Positions 19,551-31,580 are shown, counted from the stretch's first letter. The stretch is DNA of 64,000 nt from JAKLIH01 sp964618955 (GCA_964618955.1 CAZUBO010000001.1:1-64000), one strand, 5' to 3'. Numbers and translations are program-made. The notes: generated by a model not told the origin, from the sequence alone.

Positions 19551-20612
19551 ATGAGCGATCTTAAATATTTTAATGCTCTAAAAATTATTCTAAAAGACCA
19601 TTTTAATAAGCTCGGACCAGCTTTAGAAAAATTCGGTAATTTTGAAAATATTTGAAATAATTATGATACAGTTATATCGACTTTAAATTTGAAAAACAAA
19701 CCAGAAAAGAACGTTGATGTTGATGGGGAATATGAACGATTAGTTAATAGAGGAACTAGAATTATTACTATTAAAGACGAAGACTATCCAAAGGCTTTAA
19801 GAGAGATATATATGCCACCATTAGGCCTATATATAGAAGGAGATGAAAAACTATTTAATCAAGGAAATAATTTGGCAGTTATTGGATCTAGAAATGCAAC
19901 TGAATATGGCAAAATGGCAGTAGAGAAAATACTAAACGAGCTAAAGGGATATAATATAAATATAATCGGAGGATTAGCTAGAGGCATTGATACTTATGCC
20001 CATACCGAAGCTTTAATGAATGGTTTAAAAACAATAGCGATTATTGGTTCGGGATTCAATAAATTGTATCCAAAAGAAAACCAAGCTTTGGCAGACAATA
20101 TTATTGATAATGGCGGATTATTAGTTAGTGAATATCCGATTGACTTTCATCCCGAGAAGTATTATTTCGTAGCAAGGAATAGATTGATCAGCGGTATGGC
20201 AAAAGCGGTATTAATTATCGAAGCCAAGAAGAGAGGCGGATCATTAATAACTGCTAAATTTGCAATTGAACAAGATCGAGATGTTTTGGTGGTACCTAAT
20301 AATATTTTTGCTGCTAATAGTGAGGGAACTAATAACTTAATTAAAGACGGCGCAAAATTAATTGATTCTGGAAAAGATATTATTACTGAATTAGGAATTG
20401 AAAATATGAATAAAGAATTCATTACGGTATTTTTAAATGAAAAACAAAAAATTATAATTAATTTATTCGAAAAAAGAAAAGAATTGGATGCAAAAACTAT
20501 TAGTGAGTTGAGCGACTTTACAATTCCAGAAATTATCACCGAATTGACTATTTTAGAATTAAGCGGTATACTAAAGCCAACAAAAAATAATCAATATATT
20601 AAAATTGTTTAG
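19551..20612 (+). CDS. dprA: DNA-processing protein DprA
   Basis: Loads RecA on incoming single-stranded DNA in natural transformation. 353 residues: helical N-terminal domain (1-70, one TGA-Trp), Rossmann-like core with AVIGSRNATEYG (about 105), GGLARGIDTYAH (about 139), RNRLISGM (about 205) and EAKKRGGSLITAKFA (about 222), then a C-terminal winged helix (about 290-353). All signature motifs are intact. It is followed by topA after 2 bp. With the PilO-like gene it suggests competence. Confidence 0.93.
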
Positions 20613-20614
20613 TT

Positions 20615-22696
20615 ATGAAAACTTTAGTAATTGTAGAGAGTCCAGCAAAGGCAAAGACCATAGGATCGTTTTTAGATTCTAAAAAATACAAGGTCATTGC
20701 TTCGATGGGGCATATACGTAATTTGCCAAAATCAACTTTGGGAATTGATGTTGAAAAAGATTTTGAACCAAAGTATATAGTACCAAAGGAAAAGATTAAA
20801 TTCGTTAATACTTTGAAAAAAGAAGTAAAAGATTTTGATAAAATAATTCTGGCATCCGATGAGGATAGAGAAGGGGAAGCTATTTCATGACATTTGAAAG
20901 AAGCTCTAAAGATTGATGATAAAGATTATATGAGAATCGCTTTTCACGAAATTACTCCAGAAGCAATAAAGCAAGCGATCGAGAATCCTCGAAAGATTGA
21001 TGAGAGTATGGTATTGAGTCAGCAAGCTCGAAGAATATTAGATCGATTGGTTGGCTACAAAATATCACCATTTCTATGGAAGAAATTATTTAAGGGCTTA
21101 TCAGCTGGTAGAGTTCAAACACCAGCTTTGAGATTGATTGTTGAACGTGAAAGAGAGATTGAAGCTTTTAAAAGCTCGGAGTACTGAAGTGTTGATGGGT
21201 TGTTTGTAAAAGCCAAAAGTAATTTTATTGGTAACTTAGTTAAAATTGATGATAAAGCTATAGATAAATTACATTTTGAAAAAGAAGATGAGGCTTTAAA
21301 AATTAAGAAGTTATTAGAAGGCAAAGAGGCTGAAGTAGAGAGTATTAAGATTGATAATAGCTTTAAGAAGCCATATCCACCTTTTACTACTAGTACATTA
21401 CAACAAGCATCTTATCAAGTCTATCGCTATACTGCCAAAAGAACAATGATGATAGCTCAAAAGCTATACGAAGGTATTAATATTAAAGGTAAGCATTTAG
21501 GTTTGATAACCTATATGAGAACAGACTCTTTGAACTTATCAGCAAGCGCTGTTGCTAGCTGTAGAAGTTTTATACAGAATGCTTTTGGAGAAAAGTATTT
21601 GCCTAGTAAGCCAAATATATATAAATCAAAATCAAAATTAGCTCAAGAAGCTCATGAAGCTATCAGGGTTACCGATGTGAATTTGACACCCGATAGTATT
21701 AAAGAATTCTTAACTACTGAAGAATACAAGTTATACGATTTAATTTGAAAGAGATTTGTAACTTGTCAGATGAAAGATGCTAGTATTGAAAAGAATGCTA
21801 TTACTATAGTAAGCAAGGCAGAGAATAAAAAATATTATTTCAAAACTGATTTACAAATTATTAAATTCGATGGATTCTTAAAAGTAACTCCAATATTGGA
21901 AGGTGATAGTAATTTGGATATCAAAGAGGGTGATAAAGTAAATACTAAAGAGATAATTTTGAAACAACATTTTACTGAACCACCAGCTAGATACAACGAC
22001 GCTTCATTAATTAAAACTTTAGAGAAGTTTGGAATCGGTAGACCTTCAACTTATGCTGGCATAGTTTCAATTCTAATTGATCGAGGATATGTAAACTACA
22101 ATGAGGGGCACGCTTTTATACCAACAGATATTGGTTTTAAAACTAACGATATGTTAGTTGATAATTTTGCTAATATTGCAGACTATGAACTAACTAAGAA
22201 GATGGAAGATGAATTAGATAAGATTGCTGAAGATAAGATTGAATGAGTAAAAGTTATACGAGATTTCTATATTCCTTTTGAAAAGAATTTGACTGAAAAA
22301 TATGAATCAATCACTAAAGTTGATTTGACCGAGAATGAAGTAACGAATGAAGTATGTCCAGAATGTGGATCAACTTTGATTATTAAGATGAGTAGGTTTG
22401 GAAAGTTCCTAGCTTGTCCAGGTTTTCCAAAATGCAAATTCACAAAATCAATTAATGAATTAAAAATTCCATGTCCAAAATGTAAAGAGGGGAATATAGT
22501 ACGTAAGAGAACTAAACGAGGTAAGAGTGTATATGGATGCGATAAATATCCAAAATGCGACTTTATCATTAATTTGAAGCCATTGGACGAGAAGTGTCCA
22601 AAGTGTGGCTATCCGTTAGTGAATAAGAATAAAAAAATTAAAAAATGTTGTAATAAAGATTGTGATTATGACACCAGCGATACTGCCAATATATAA
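20615..22696 (+). CDS. topA: DNA topoisomerase I
   Basis: Type IA enzyme relaxing negative supercoils. 693 residues: TOPRIM domain with IVESPAKAKTI and SDEDREGEAISWH (TGA-coded invariant Trp92), catalytic Tyr300 in TYMRTDS, the YKLYDLIWKRF helix, and three C-terminal four-Cys zinc ribbons (about 580-690; CPECG, CPKCK, CPKCG). Other Trp-TGA codons fall at EYWSVDG and EWVKVI. Overlaps the following RelA/SpoT gene by 29 bp. Confidence 0.96.
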
Positions 22697-24125
22697 CAAT
22701 TTAAAGGATGTTTTAAAAGCAAATGATTTTAAAATCATTGATAATGCCTTTTTATTTGCTGAAAAGAAGCATAAAGGTCAAAAAAGAAAGAGCGGTGAAG
22801 ACTATATTTTACATCCCTTGAGGGTAGCTATCGAAGTATCGAAATTAAAATTAGATTTGAATTCTATTATAGCAGCGTTGTTACATGATGTTTTGGAAGA
22901 TACTAATACTACGACTAACGAGATTGAAAAGCTATTTGGATCGGATGTTAAATTCTTAGTAGAGAGTTTGAGCCAATTGCAAAAATTAAAACGTAAGGCA
23001 AATTACAAGAACAAATCCATAACTAGATTAGAGAATTTGAGGAATTTAATTTTGTCTTCAGCTAAAGACGCTAGAGTTATTTTGATCAAAATCATTGATC
23101 GATTGGATAATATGAAATCATTATGATCGTTAAGCAAAGAGAGCCAAGTAGAGAATGCGGAAGAGACTTTGGAGATTTTTGCGCCAATTTGCAAAAGATT
23201 AGGTTTTAATTTTTTAGGACAACAACTGGAAGAGATGTCGTTTCCGTATGTCTATCCAAAAGAATTTTTAGAAATAAAAAATAGAGTAGCTAGTTATTAT
23301 TACGAAATTGAAAAATTATTAATGGACGCTAGAAATGAATTAGAATTTTATTTGAATAAAAATCATTTAAAATTTTTAGAGATTCAATTTCGTAAAAAAT
23401 CTTTTTTTAGTATTTACAAAAAATACAAAAAGGAAGGAGACTTTAATAAGATATATGATATTATTGCCTTAAGAATTATTGTTGATAATGTTTCCGATTG
23501 TTATATGGCTTTGGGGTTAGTGCATCAAATATGACTACCTTTACCAGAGCGCGTCAAAGACTATATATCACTACCAAAAGTAAATGGTTACAAAGCGTTA
23601 CATACAACGGTATTAACAAACAACAATCAAATTGTTGAAGTACAGATTGTAACTAAAGAGATGTACCATGATAATGAATATGGTATTGCTTCACATTGAC
23701 TATATAACTTAAGCAAAGATACCAAGGCCTATACCAAGAGACAAGAGATTAGTGGAACTAATATATTGTATAAGACTTTGAAAGGTTTAGATTTACAAAA
23801 TATTGATGCTAGGGAATTATTTGATGTTTTTGTAAAAGATTTATTATCAGAACAGATATTTGTCGTAACTCCTAATGGAGATGTGATTGATTTGAAGAAA
23901 GATTCTACTCCAATAGACTTTGCTTACAAAATTCATACTGATATTGGAAATCATTGTAAAATGGCCAGAGTTAACAAGCAGGTAGTACCTTTGAATTACA
24001 GTTTAAAGTCAGGGGATGTAGTTGAAGTGCTGGTTGACAAAAGAAAAATGGTGAATAAAGGTTGATTAGATATCGCCAAAATGTCAGAAACAAAGAGCCG
24101 AATTAAAAAGGCAATTAATTTGTAG
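22668..24125 (+). CDS. RelA/SpoT-family (p)ppGpp synthetase/hydrolase
   Basis: 485 residues. The HD hydrolase domain has HKGQKRKSGEDYILHPL and an intact HDVLEDT (His73-Asp74). The synthetase domain contains RKKSFFSIYKKYKK, DIIALRIIV, NGYKALHTTV and VEVQIVT. A TGS domain (about 375-440) includes TPNGDVIDLKKDSTPIDFAYKIH. The C-terminal helical/ACT regions of long RSH proteins are missing. A bifunctional stringent-response enzyme is expected. Start chosen at ATG 22668; a GTG in frame lies 6 bp upstream. The start overlaps topA. Confidence 0.88.
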
Positions 24126-24131
24126 CGGGTA

Positions 24132-24159
24132 TTGACAAGAACGTTTAGTATGCTATAAT
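24132..24159 (+). promoter_or_regulatory. Promoter of the nusA-tig-clpP unit
   Basis: TTGACA, 16 bp, TATAAT; predicted start about 24166 gives a leader of about 110 nt. Confidence 0.75.
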
Positions 24160-24194
24160 ATACCCATCTACTAGGAGAAAGATTTTGCATAAAG

Positions 24195-24212
24195 GCCGCC
24201 CGCGAGGACGGC
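24195..24212 (+). promoter_or_regulatory. GC-rich hairpin in the nusA leader
   Basis: GCCGCCC/GGACGGC with one mismatch around a GCGA (GNRA) tetraloop, conspicuous in an AT-rich leader. Possibly an autoregulatory element of nusA; function not shown by sequence. Confidence 0.5.
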
Positions 24213-24278
24213 TGTTGTGTTTGAAAAAGATATTAATAAACCTATTTTCTATATATAGAAGATAATAAAATAAATATA

Positions 24279-25427
24279 ATGCTAGACTTAAAAGATGTAA
24301 AGGCTGCAATTAAGCAGTTGACAAATGAGAAGGGATTCCCAGAGACTAAGATCTGGGAGATTATAGAGCTAGCTATTGCTAGGGCATATAAAAAAGAACA
24401 TGCTAAGAAGAGTGAAATAATCCGATCAAAGATTGATCAGGATGACGGTTCTATTAAATTCTACAAAGTTATGATTGTTGTAGAACCAAGTATGTTACGT
24501 GAAGAAGAAATTGAAGGCGAAGTTGATTATGATGATGAAGATGATTATAATCTAACTGATAAAAAGATTAGATTCAATCCGGATAAACATGTATTATTAG
24601 AAGATGCTAAAAAAGATCATAAGGAGATTAAAGTTTTGGATGAGATTATGTTACCATTAGAAGCTGATGAGACTTTTACTCGTATCGCAGCTCAATCAGC
24701 TAAACAAACTATTATCCAAGAGATTAGAGAATTAGAAAAGACTTTGGCTTTGGATGAATTCAAAGACAAAGAGAATGAATTAGTATCCGGTACTATTCAA
24801 AGAATTGAAAACAATAATATCTTTGTTAATTTGGGAAAGGCAGTTGGATTATTGCCAGCTAAAGAAGCTTTACCACAAGAGAATTTTAGAATTGGTGATC
24901 GCAAGAAATTCTTAGCTCTAGGTATGAAAGAATCTAATGGAACATTGATGGTATTATTATCCAGAACCCATCCAACTTTTATTGATAAATTATTAACAAT
25001 GGAAGTTCCAGAATTACAAGAAGGAATTGTACAGATTATGGCTATAGCTAGAGAGCCAGGATTCAGAACTAAATTAGCTGTTAAATCAAACAGTAGTGAT
25101 GTTGATCCTGTTGGAGCTTGTATTGGACCTAAGGGAGTCAGAATCAATGCTTTGATTGAAGAAATTCCTAATGAGAAGATTGATATTGTAGAATATTCAG
25201 AAGAACCAGCTAAGTTCGTAGGAAATGCTTTGTCCCCAGTAGCAATTGACGAAGCAGAAGTAATTGCTGATACTAGAGAGATTAGAGTCTATGTTGATCC
25301 TAATTTACTATCAGCAGCTATCGGTAAGAGCGGCCAGAATGTTAGATTGGCTTCGAAATTAACTGGTTGAAGTATCAAAATTTATTCATCAATGACTTCC
25401 CAAGAGTTTGGAAGTGATGAAGAATAA
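24279..25427 (+). CDS. nusA: Transcription termination/antitermination factor NusA
   Basis: 382 residues: N-terminal RNA-polymerase-binding domain with an acidic insertion (EGEVDYDDEDDYN, about 80-92), S1 domain (about 170-235; ELVSGTIQRI), KH1 with GFRTKLAV and GACIGPKGVRI (about 275-290), KH2 with AIGKSGQNVRLASKLTGW. The final TGA is the conserved Trp of KH2. No C-terminal acidic repeats, as in most non-proteobacteria. First gene of a nusA-tig-clpP run; rimP, the usual upstream neighbour, is not there. Confidence 0.94.
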
Positions 25428-25455
25428 TGTATATATAAATTAATAAGAAAAAAAT

Positions 25456-26742
25456 ATGAAAACTACTCAAAATCAATTATCAAATTGCAAGATAGAAATA
25501 ACTTTTGAATTCGATGAGAATGATATTAATCCTAATGTTGCAAAAGCATTAGAGAATATCTCGGGTGATATTAAAGTTGATGGTTTTAGGGCTGGCAAAG
25601 TTCCTGGGGAGATTGTAAAACAAAAAGTTGGCGATGCAGTTGTTTTTGACGAAGCTGTCAGATTAACTATCCAACAAAAATATCCAGAATATGTTGAAGC
25701 TAATAATATTGAAGTAGTAGCTTCACCAGATGTTTTAATTACTAAATTAGTAGTTAACAAAGAGGCGGAATGCAAAATTACTGTCGAAATCATTCCTAGT
25801 TTAGAAGTTAAAGGCTATGTTGAGATTGCTAAGGAAGCTATGAAAGATAAAAAAGAAGTTAAAGTTGAAGACGTTGAGATCAATGATACTATAAAATGAG
25901 TATTAGATTCCAGAAGTACTTTTATTGAATTAGATAGAGAAGCAATGGAAGGCGATATAGTTGACATTGATCACGAGATTATTGTTGATGAAAAGCCTCA
26001 AGAAGAATTAAAGGCAATTAATTACAAATTCATTGTTGGTAAGGAGCAAACATATTTGGAATTAAATGCTGGAGTAATTGGTATGAAGAAAGATGAAACT
26101 AAAGAACTGGAAATTAGTTTTTCAAAAGAATTCTATATTGATGCTTTGAAAGACAAGAAGGGTATAATGAAAGTTACTTTGAATAAGATCTTAGAGAGAA
26201 AGACTCCAGAATTAACTGATGAATTTGTTCAGAAGCTAGGTAAGTTCGAGAATACTGAAGCTTTTAAAAAGAGTGTTAGCGAAGGAATTCTAAAAGAAAA
26301 AGAAATGAGAGAAGAAGAGAGAATTAAAATTTTAATTCTAGAAAACATTCGAAAGACCATAACTACTGAAGTTCCAGAAGCTTTAATTGAAAGAGAAGCT
26401 GGAAGAATGATTGAAGATATTAAATATAAGATTAGTGAAATGGACATGGAATTTGAAGCTTACTTAAAACAAGTAAACAAAACTGAAGAAGATATCAAAA
26501 AAGATATCCATGATGATGCTAAGAATAAAGTTATTGATGCTTTAATACTTCGAGAGATTATCAAACTTGAAAAATTGGATGCTACACCAGAAGAGATTGA
26601 AAGCAAAACTCAAGAAATTCTAAATGAAGTAAGCGCTCAAAATCCAAATATTCATGACGCTGATAAGACTATGATTAGAAATTACAGTGAAGAGATTATT
26701 AAGAATGAAAAAGTTTTTAATTTCTTAATGGGAATAAAATAG
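25456..26742 (+). CDS. tig: Trigger factor
   Basis: Ribosome-bound chaperone and prolyl isomerase. 428 residues: ribosome-binding N-terminal domain with the signature GFRAGKVP (about 54-61), FKBP domain (about 150-240; GDIVDIDHE, GMKKDETKELEISF), and a helical C-terminal substrate cradle (about 245-428). One TGA-Trp at residue 148. The signature loop reads GFRAGKVP where E. coli has GFRKGKVP. Located 28 bp after nusA and 33 bp before clpP, a common tig-clpP pairing. Confidence 0.93.
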
Positions 26743-26775
26743 TCGAATCTTTAATAAATTTTTTAAAAATATATT

Positions 26776-27408
26776 ATGGATAAAAAGATTAATTCTCAAT
26801 TAATTCCTATGGTGGTTGAGAAAACACCACAAGGATATGAGAGGGCATATGATATCTATTCTAGATTATTACAGAATAGAATTGTATTCTTGACTGGAGA
26901 GATTGATGACGAGATGGCTAATACAGTTATTGCTCAATTACTGTTTTTAGCTTACGAAGATCCTAGTAAAGATATCAAGCTATATATCAATTCTCCTGGA
27001 GGTTCGGTAAGCGCAGCGTTAGCAATATATGATACCATGCAATTCATTCAGCCAGATGTTTCGACTATTTGTATTGGCATGGCAGCTTCAGCTGCAGCTT
27101 TGATACTGGCTTGTGGTAAGAAGGGGAAGAGATTCAGCTTACCAAATTCTGAGATTCTATTACATCAAGTTATGAGTGCCGCTGAAGGTCAGGCTACTGA
27201 TATAGAAATATCAGCAAGACATATTTTAAAGGTTAAAGAAAAAATAAATACTATATTAGCAAAGCATACTAACAAACCTTTTGCTCAGATTGAAAAAGAT
27301 ACTGATAGAAACTTTTGAATGTCGAGTAAAGAAGCTTTAGAATACAATGTTGTTGATGAGATTATTGGATCACGAGATATTCCTAAGGAAGTTAAAAAGA
27401 AAAAATAG
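26776..27408 (+). CDS. clpP: ATP-dependent Clp protease proteolytic subunit
   Basis: 210 residues with the full serine-protease set: oxyanion YINSPGGSVSA (about 70-80), catalytic Ser105 in GMAASAA, His130 in LLHQ, and an Asp in DTDRNFWM, where Trp181 is TGA-coded. The usual LIHQP motif reads LLHQVM here. Forms the tetradecameric chamber used by ClpX or ClpC. A terminator follows. Confidence 0.95.
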
Positions 27409-27412
27409 AATT

Positions 27413-27440
27413 AAAAACCAGCTTAATTAGGCTGGTTTTT
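27413..27440 (+). terminator. Terminator after clpP
   Basis: AAACCAGC/GCTGGTTT with loop TTAATTAG, then six T. Confidence 0.85.
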
Positions 27441-27451
27441 TGTTTTGATAA

Positions 27452-28123
27452 TTATTGTTTTCTTATTAAAATGAATGGAGTTAGTTCATCATCTTGGCCC
27501 ATAGGATTATCAAGAAGGATTTGTCTTAGGGTTCCGTTAGATAATTTTACATTATTGCTTTTAGCAATAATCTCAGTGTTAATGTTATTTCCATCAATGA
27601 TTATGGTCTTAATGTTTAGTTGCTTTTCAATGTCATTACATAATTGTTCTGGATTCTTGGGTGGTAGAATAGCATATTCGGTGTATGGATACATGGCATC
27701 AGGATTAAAGCCATCAATCTCAGATACTCTATTGCCAGCAATTCTTCAGAAGTAGCCGTGAATATTTAGGAGTTTTAAAATACCTCCAATAATTACCGCT
27801 AATCACATTCTAAAGGTACCAGCAATATCTATGGCTACTTGCATTTTTTCTGGTAAAGAAAAGCCGATATCATTAGGATATTTTTTTACGAATTTCGTGA
27901 TAAGTTTTGCTAGGAATGTTACTTTTACACTTGAGATGTGCCTGACATTGTTTTGACAAACGGAAACTACCTTTTCGGATATTGCTAAAATATCATTATC
28001 TTGATAAAGAGGTGTAACGTATTGATTGATAATACCTTGAAGATCTTCTTTAAACTCAATCATATGAGTTTTAATTAGAATTCTTTCAAAAGTTTGATCG
28101 TTTATTCTTCTTTGACTGTTCAT
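27452..28123 (-). CDS. CofE-like (F420-0 gamma-glutamyl ligase fold) protein
   Basis: 223 residues. NDILAISEKVVSVCQNN (about 42-58) resembles the DILVISSKIVS motif of CofE. IDGFNPDAMYPYTEYAILPP and a following P-x-LC motif match CofE-like proteins widespread in bacteria that do not make F420. So this is probably a glutamyl- or amino-acid-adding ligase of unknown substrate rather than an F420 enzyme. Two TGA codons supply Trp. Its start overlaps the end of the phosphoribosyltransferase-like gene, indicating coupling. Confidence 0.6.
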
Positions 28124-28797
28124 TTTGTAGTGTTTACATCAAAATTAAATTTAAATTTGGCTTTCTTTATGGATTGTTTTTGAATTTGATCGTCATTAAT
28201 ATATTTGAATTTTTTGCCGTTCAATACTGCTAATTCTTCTTCGGCATTTTCTCAAGGAGCCATAACGCTCTTACCAATACCTAGTTTCTTACATTGCTCG
28301 GGAGAAAGACCATCACAATGATTGGTATATTCGCCATAGAAGATTTTGAGAACATCTTTTTTTACCGAATCTCTATAAGTATAGTCTAAGCAGTCGGCAA
28401 CATGAATGATTTTGCATTTAGGAAACATCTTCTTCAAGTCTTGTATAGTTTTCATTACAGTATTACCAAAGCATTGATCACCTTCGACAGTTAGGAAAGT
28501 AGGGTGATCATTAGGGAACATATCTTTCTTAGGAGTAAAAAGTATTCTTCTTAATTCAGCTTTGCTATCACCTAAGAAAAAATATTTGTATTGGATTGGT
28601 AGAATTCTTAGGGAATGGAATTTATATGTAAGATAGGTTCCCAAGAAGCCACCGCCTCTAAGAATAGGGACAACAGCATCTATTATTATATTATTCTTTT
28701 TGACATAAGAATTTATTTGCTTGTAGAGTTTTTCCATTGTAGTACAATACTCATTTCAAGTCTTTTTTTCAAGTTCGTCTTTTTTATGTTGAGCCAT
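28102..28797 (-). CDS. Phosphoribosyltransferase-fold protein
   Basis: 231 residues. DAVVPILRGGGFLGTYLTYKF (about 40-60) is the PRTase I N-terminal motif. FLTVEGDQCFGNT (about 100-112) corresponds to the PRPP-binding loop (usually VDDxxxTG/T), here with E-G-D. A Cys-rich C-terminal segment (ADCLDYTYRDS, NHCDGL, QCKKLG) is unusual. Substrate unknown. Both this and the downstream CofE-like gene use TGA-Trp; they overlap by 22 bp. Confidence 0.6.
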
Positions 28798-28818
28798 GCT
28801 AATTATTTAATTTATTGA

Positions 28819-30006
28819 TTATAAATCTTCTTTGCGACTACCAAACTTAATCTTATAACTTTTATTCTTATAGCTAACTCCAACTAAGGTATTAAGGAAT
28901 ACTGTAATTGTTAGAATAGCTACAAAATATCAAACGCCTTTTATGGTTATATCAGGAATACTCTTGATAGAGAGGTAACCAATAATACTCGAAAGAACAC
29001 TAATACTAGTGATTCATCTTAGAGAGTTGACACCATTAGAAGTACTTTGGGATTTGATTTCAATAATATTTTGGATAGCTGAAGATAGATAGTCAGAAGT
29101 CATATTCCAAATCTCTTTGATGTATGATAGGGAATCAGACAGGACTTCGAATTTGTATTCGAATAATTCAACCATATGACTTTCAATATCTAATTTTTTA
29201 GAGATTGAAGCCCTGGTATTAACGTAAATCCCCATTTGGTTAATACGATTTTTAATCAAATTTATCGAAGTTTGATAGCTATCGAGTCTGCTACGATATT
29301 CACTAACGTCTTTGCCTTTAATTACTTTTTGTTCTTTGATTCTTGATATTTCTTCCCAAATGGTTCGATGAATATTAAGATATTTTTGAAGTTGATCTTT
29401 AAATTCTCGGAAGAAGATTTGCATTTCAATTAATTCAGTAACAATATTCTGAAAACTATCTTTGGATACTACTATAATGTATTTAGGAGTTTTGTAGACG
29501 CCAACATCTTTTGATTCAAGGTGGCTATAGACTTGACCAAAGATATTTTTATCAATTTTAAAATCTTTTGGGTTTTTGGTTGAGATACCAATGCCAGCTG
29601 GATAGATTGTTTTAATATTGGCTAGTATTTTTGGAGTAGGAGCTCCTTTGGAGAAGATATAGGCAATAGCTGGGTTTAATATATTATCACAGTAATCTCT
29701 TAATTCTTTTTCGGTTTTCTCAACATCGAAAGATTCTTTTTCAAGAACGTATAAGCCGTCTTCATAATAACGAACTACAATACCAGTACTAGTTATGGCT
29801 TTTATTAATTCCAGACAACCAGCTTCGCGCTTGACGGAAACAAAATCAAAATTCTTTTTGTATTTTGATAATACTTTTTTATCAAGATCTAAGACTGATT
29901 TGCCGGAAGAAAACAAATCATAAATTTCAGTTAAATGAAGTGTGGTTCTTTGATATCAACCACCAATAGTTATTTTGAATTTGATATTAGAATTACTTTT
30001 TTTCAT
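28819..30006 (-). CDS. Uncharacterised protein with coiled coil and C-terminal membrane anchor
   Basis: 395 residues, no family recognised. The N-terminal two-thirds is soluble and mixed alpha/beta (ends near GAPTPKILANIKTIYPAG). A long amphipathic helical region (about 190-310) looks coiled-coil. Two hydrophobic helices (about 335-380) place the protein on the inner membrane with a short basic tail. Located 21 bp upstream of the phosphoribosyltransferase-like gene on the same strand, so it may share its pathway. Confidence 0.6.
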
Positions 30007-30065
30007 GCTAATATATTAAAGTTTAATTACTAATACTATACCAGAAAAAATATTAAAGCACAACT

Positions 30066-30097
30066 AAAAACAGCCCTGAATGATTAAGGCTGTTTTT
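30066..30097 (-). terminator. Terminator after the MazG-like gene
   Basis: AAAAACAGCC/GGCTGTTTTT stem, symmetric A/T flanks. Confidence 0.8.
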
Positions 30098-30103
30098 GGT
30101 TGA

Positions 30104-30433
30104 TTAGCGATTATCACCACTACCATGAATAAGATTGTTTTTTAATCGTTCTTGTAATTTATCAATATTAGTTTGAGCAATATCTTCTAAAGTTAGATGA
30201 AGTTCAGTAGATAGTTGAGCAATATATCAGAGGACATCACCGAGTTCTTTTTTTATTTCGTTGATTCGTTCGGGATCAGCAATACTATTGTTATCACGAA
30301 GAATCTTTTTAATCTTTTCGGCAACTTCGCCAGCTTCGCCACAAAGACCTAGAGTTGGATAAATAAAATTATTACCAACATTAGGGTATAGGGCAGTTTT
30401 CTTTGATTCAATTTGATAGGTATTAAGTTCCAT
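30104..30433 (-). CDS. MazG-like nucleotide pyrophosphohydrolase
   Basis: 109 residues with the metal-binding pattern of the all-alpha NTP pyrophosphatases: GLCGEAGEVAEKIKK (about 29-43, two Glu) and KKELGDVLWYIAQ (Glu and Asp, about 63-75; TGA-Trp). Single-domain MazG proteins remove aberrant NTPs. First residues MELNTYQIESKKTALYPN resemble the branch found in reduced genomes and phages. It follows mscL by 30 bp. Confidence 0.83.
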
Positions 30434-30463
30434 AAGTTTTATTTAAATTATTTATTAAATTAA

Positions 30464-30766
30464 TTATTCTTTCTTTTTGTCTAATTTGTCCAGGCCAATT
30501 CCTCTAACTCCAAAATATACGACCGAAGCAATAATGATAAAGTCTATTAGAACACTTAGTAAATCGCCGTAAAGAATCTTGGCTGAGCCAATACTGATAA
30601 AGGCAGTTTTGAGACCATCGATTGATCCCAAAAGAGCACCAATTATTGGATTGATAATATCAGTTACTATGGCTGTAACTAATTTTGAGACCGCTCCACC
30701 TAAGATGAAGCCGACGGCAAGGCCAACAACGCCTTGCTCTCTGATAAAATTCAGGAATCCTTTCAT
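30464..30766 (-). CDS. mscL: Large-conductance mechanosensitive channel MscL
   Basis: 100 residues: MKGFLNFIREQGVVGLAVGFILGGA is the N-terminal amphipathic helix and start of TM1; TM2 follows (LLSVLIDFIIIASVVYFGV), then a short Lys-rich C-terminus. Shorter than E. coli MscL (136) through a reduced periplasmic loop and C-terminal bundle. Protects against hypo-osmotic lysis. One bp from the peptidase E-like stop. Confidence 0.92.
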   Translation of the reverse strand: MKGFLNFIREQGVVGLAVGFILGGAVSKLVTAIVTDIINPIIGALLGSIDGLKTAFISIGSAKILYGDLLSVLIDFIIIASVVYFGVRGIGLDKLDKKKE

Positions 30767-30767
30767 G

Positions 30768-31517
30768 TTATTTTTTTAAAAGTTTATTAATTGATTGAAA
30801 AGTTTTTGTTTTTTTAATTACTTCTTCATAGAATTTATTATCTTTTCAGTAGACTTTATATACATTAGCAGTTGATTTAGAGGTAATGATTCTATAAGTA
30901 TTATTGATTACTTCTAAAGCACTACAATTATCAAGAGCTAAAGCAATTCCTTTTTCTTTTTTCATCATTGTTTTTAGTTGTGGTTTTCTGTCTTTTTCAA
31001 CATTATAGTGAGGACAATGAAGAGCATTGATAATGTTTAGACCAGAAATTTTGCAAAGGCTAGCTTTAGAATTAGTGAATTTCTTAGAATCAGAAATACC
31101 ATATCTGAATCAACAAATAGATCCAGCTGATAAGCCAGAGATGATTATACCTTTGTTATACGCTTGGAGTAGAATTTTATCAGCACTGGTCTTCTTTCAA
31201 GTCTTTAACATTAAAGCAGTGTTACCGCCGCCAACATAGATAATATCAGAAGTAAGGATTTTGGTTTTGATTTGTTTTAAAGTTGGTTTTTCTTTTAGAA
31301 GATAGAGAACATCAACTTTACAATTCAATCTTTTTCCAAAATGCTTTTTTATAGTATCAAAATATAGTTCGGAATCAGAACTAGCGGTTGGGATGAAAAG
31401 AAGTTTGGGATTTGTTTTGTTTGTAAGCTTGATGATTTCTTTATCAATTTTGGTAGTTTCGACTGGATAGCCAGGACGACCAATTTCACCACCACCGATT
31501 GCTATAAGTTTTTTCAT
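30768..31517 (-). CDS. Peptidase E-like (S51) protein
   Basis: 249 residues. IGGGEIGRPGYPVETTKID at the N-terminus, YVGGGNTALMLKTW (about 95-108) and SGLSAGSICW (about 130) give the S51 fold with a Ser nucleophile in GLSAGS. Three TGA codons are Trp. S51 peptidases cleave Asp-X dipeptides; cyanophycinase is a relative, so exact specificity is open. Upstream region carries a 36-bp repeat that also occurs at 33666. Confidence 0.8.
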
Positions 31518-31544
31518 ATTTATATATTACTCTACTATATATAG

Positions 31545-31580
31545 TATAAAATACCATAGAAGAATTAAAAAAACAATCAA
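31545..31580. repeat. 36-bp intergenic repeat, copy 1
   Basis: 35 of 36 bases match the segment at 33666-33701, same orientation. Each copy lies directly upstream of a minus-strand gene (starts at 31517 and 33635) and includes a possible -10. Confidence 0.7.

Noticed and set aside
24189..24270. TTG-initiated leader peptide before nusA
   Set aside because: A frame with a partial SD exists, but the bases are better explained by the GNRA-capped hairpin; no independent support.
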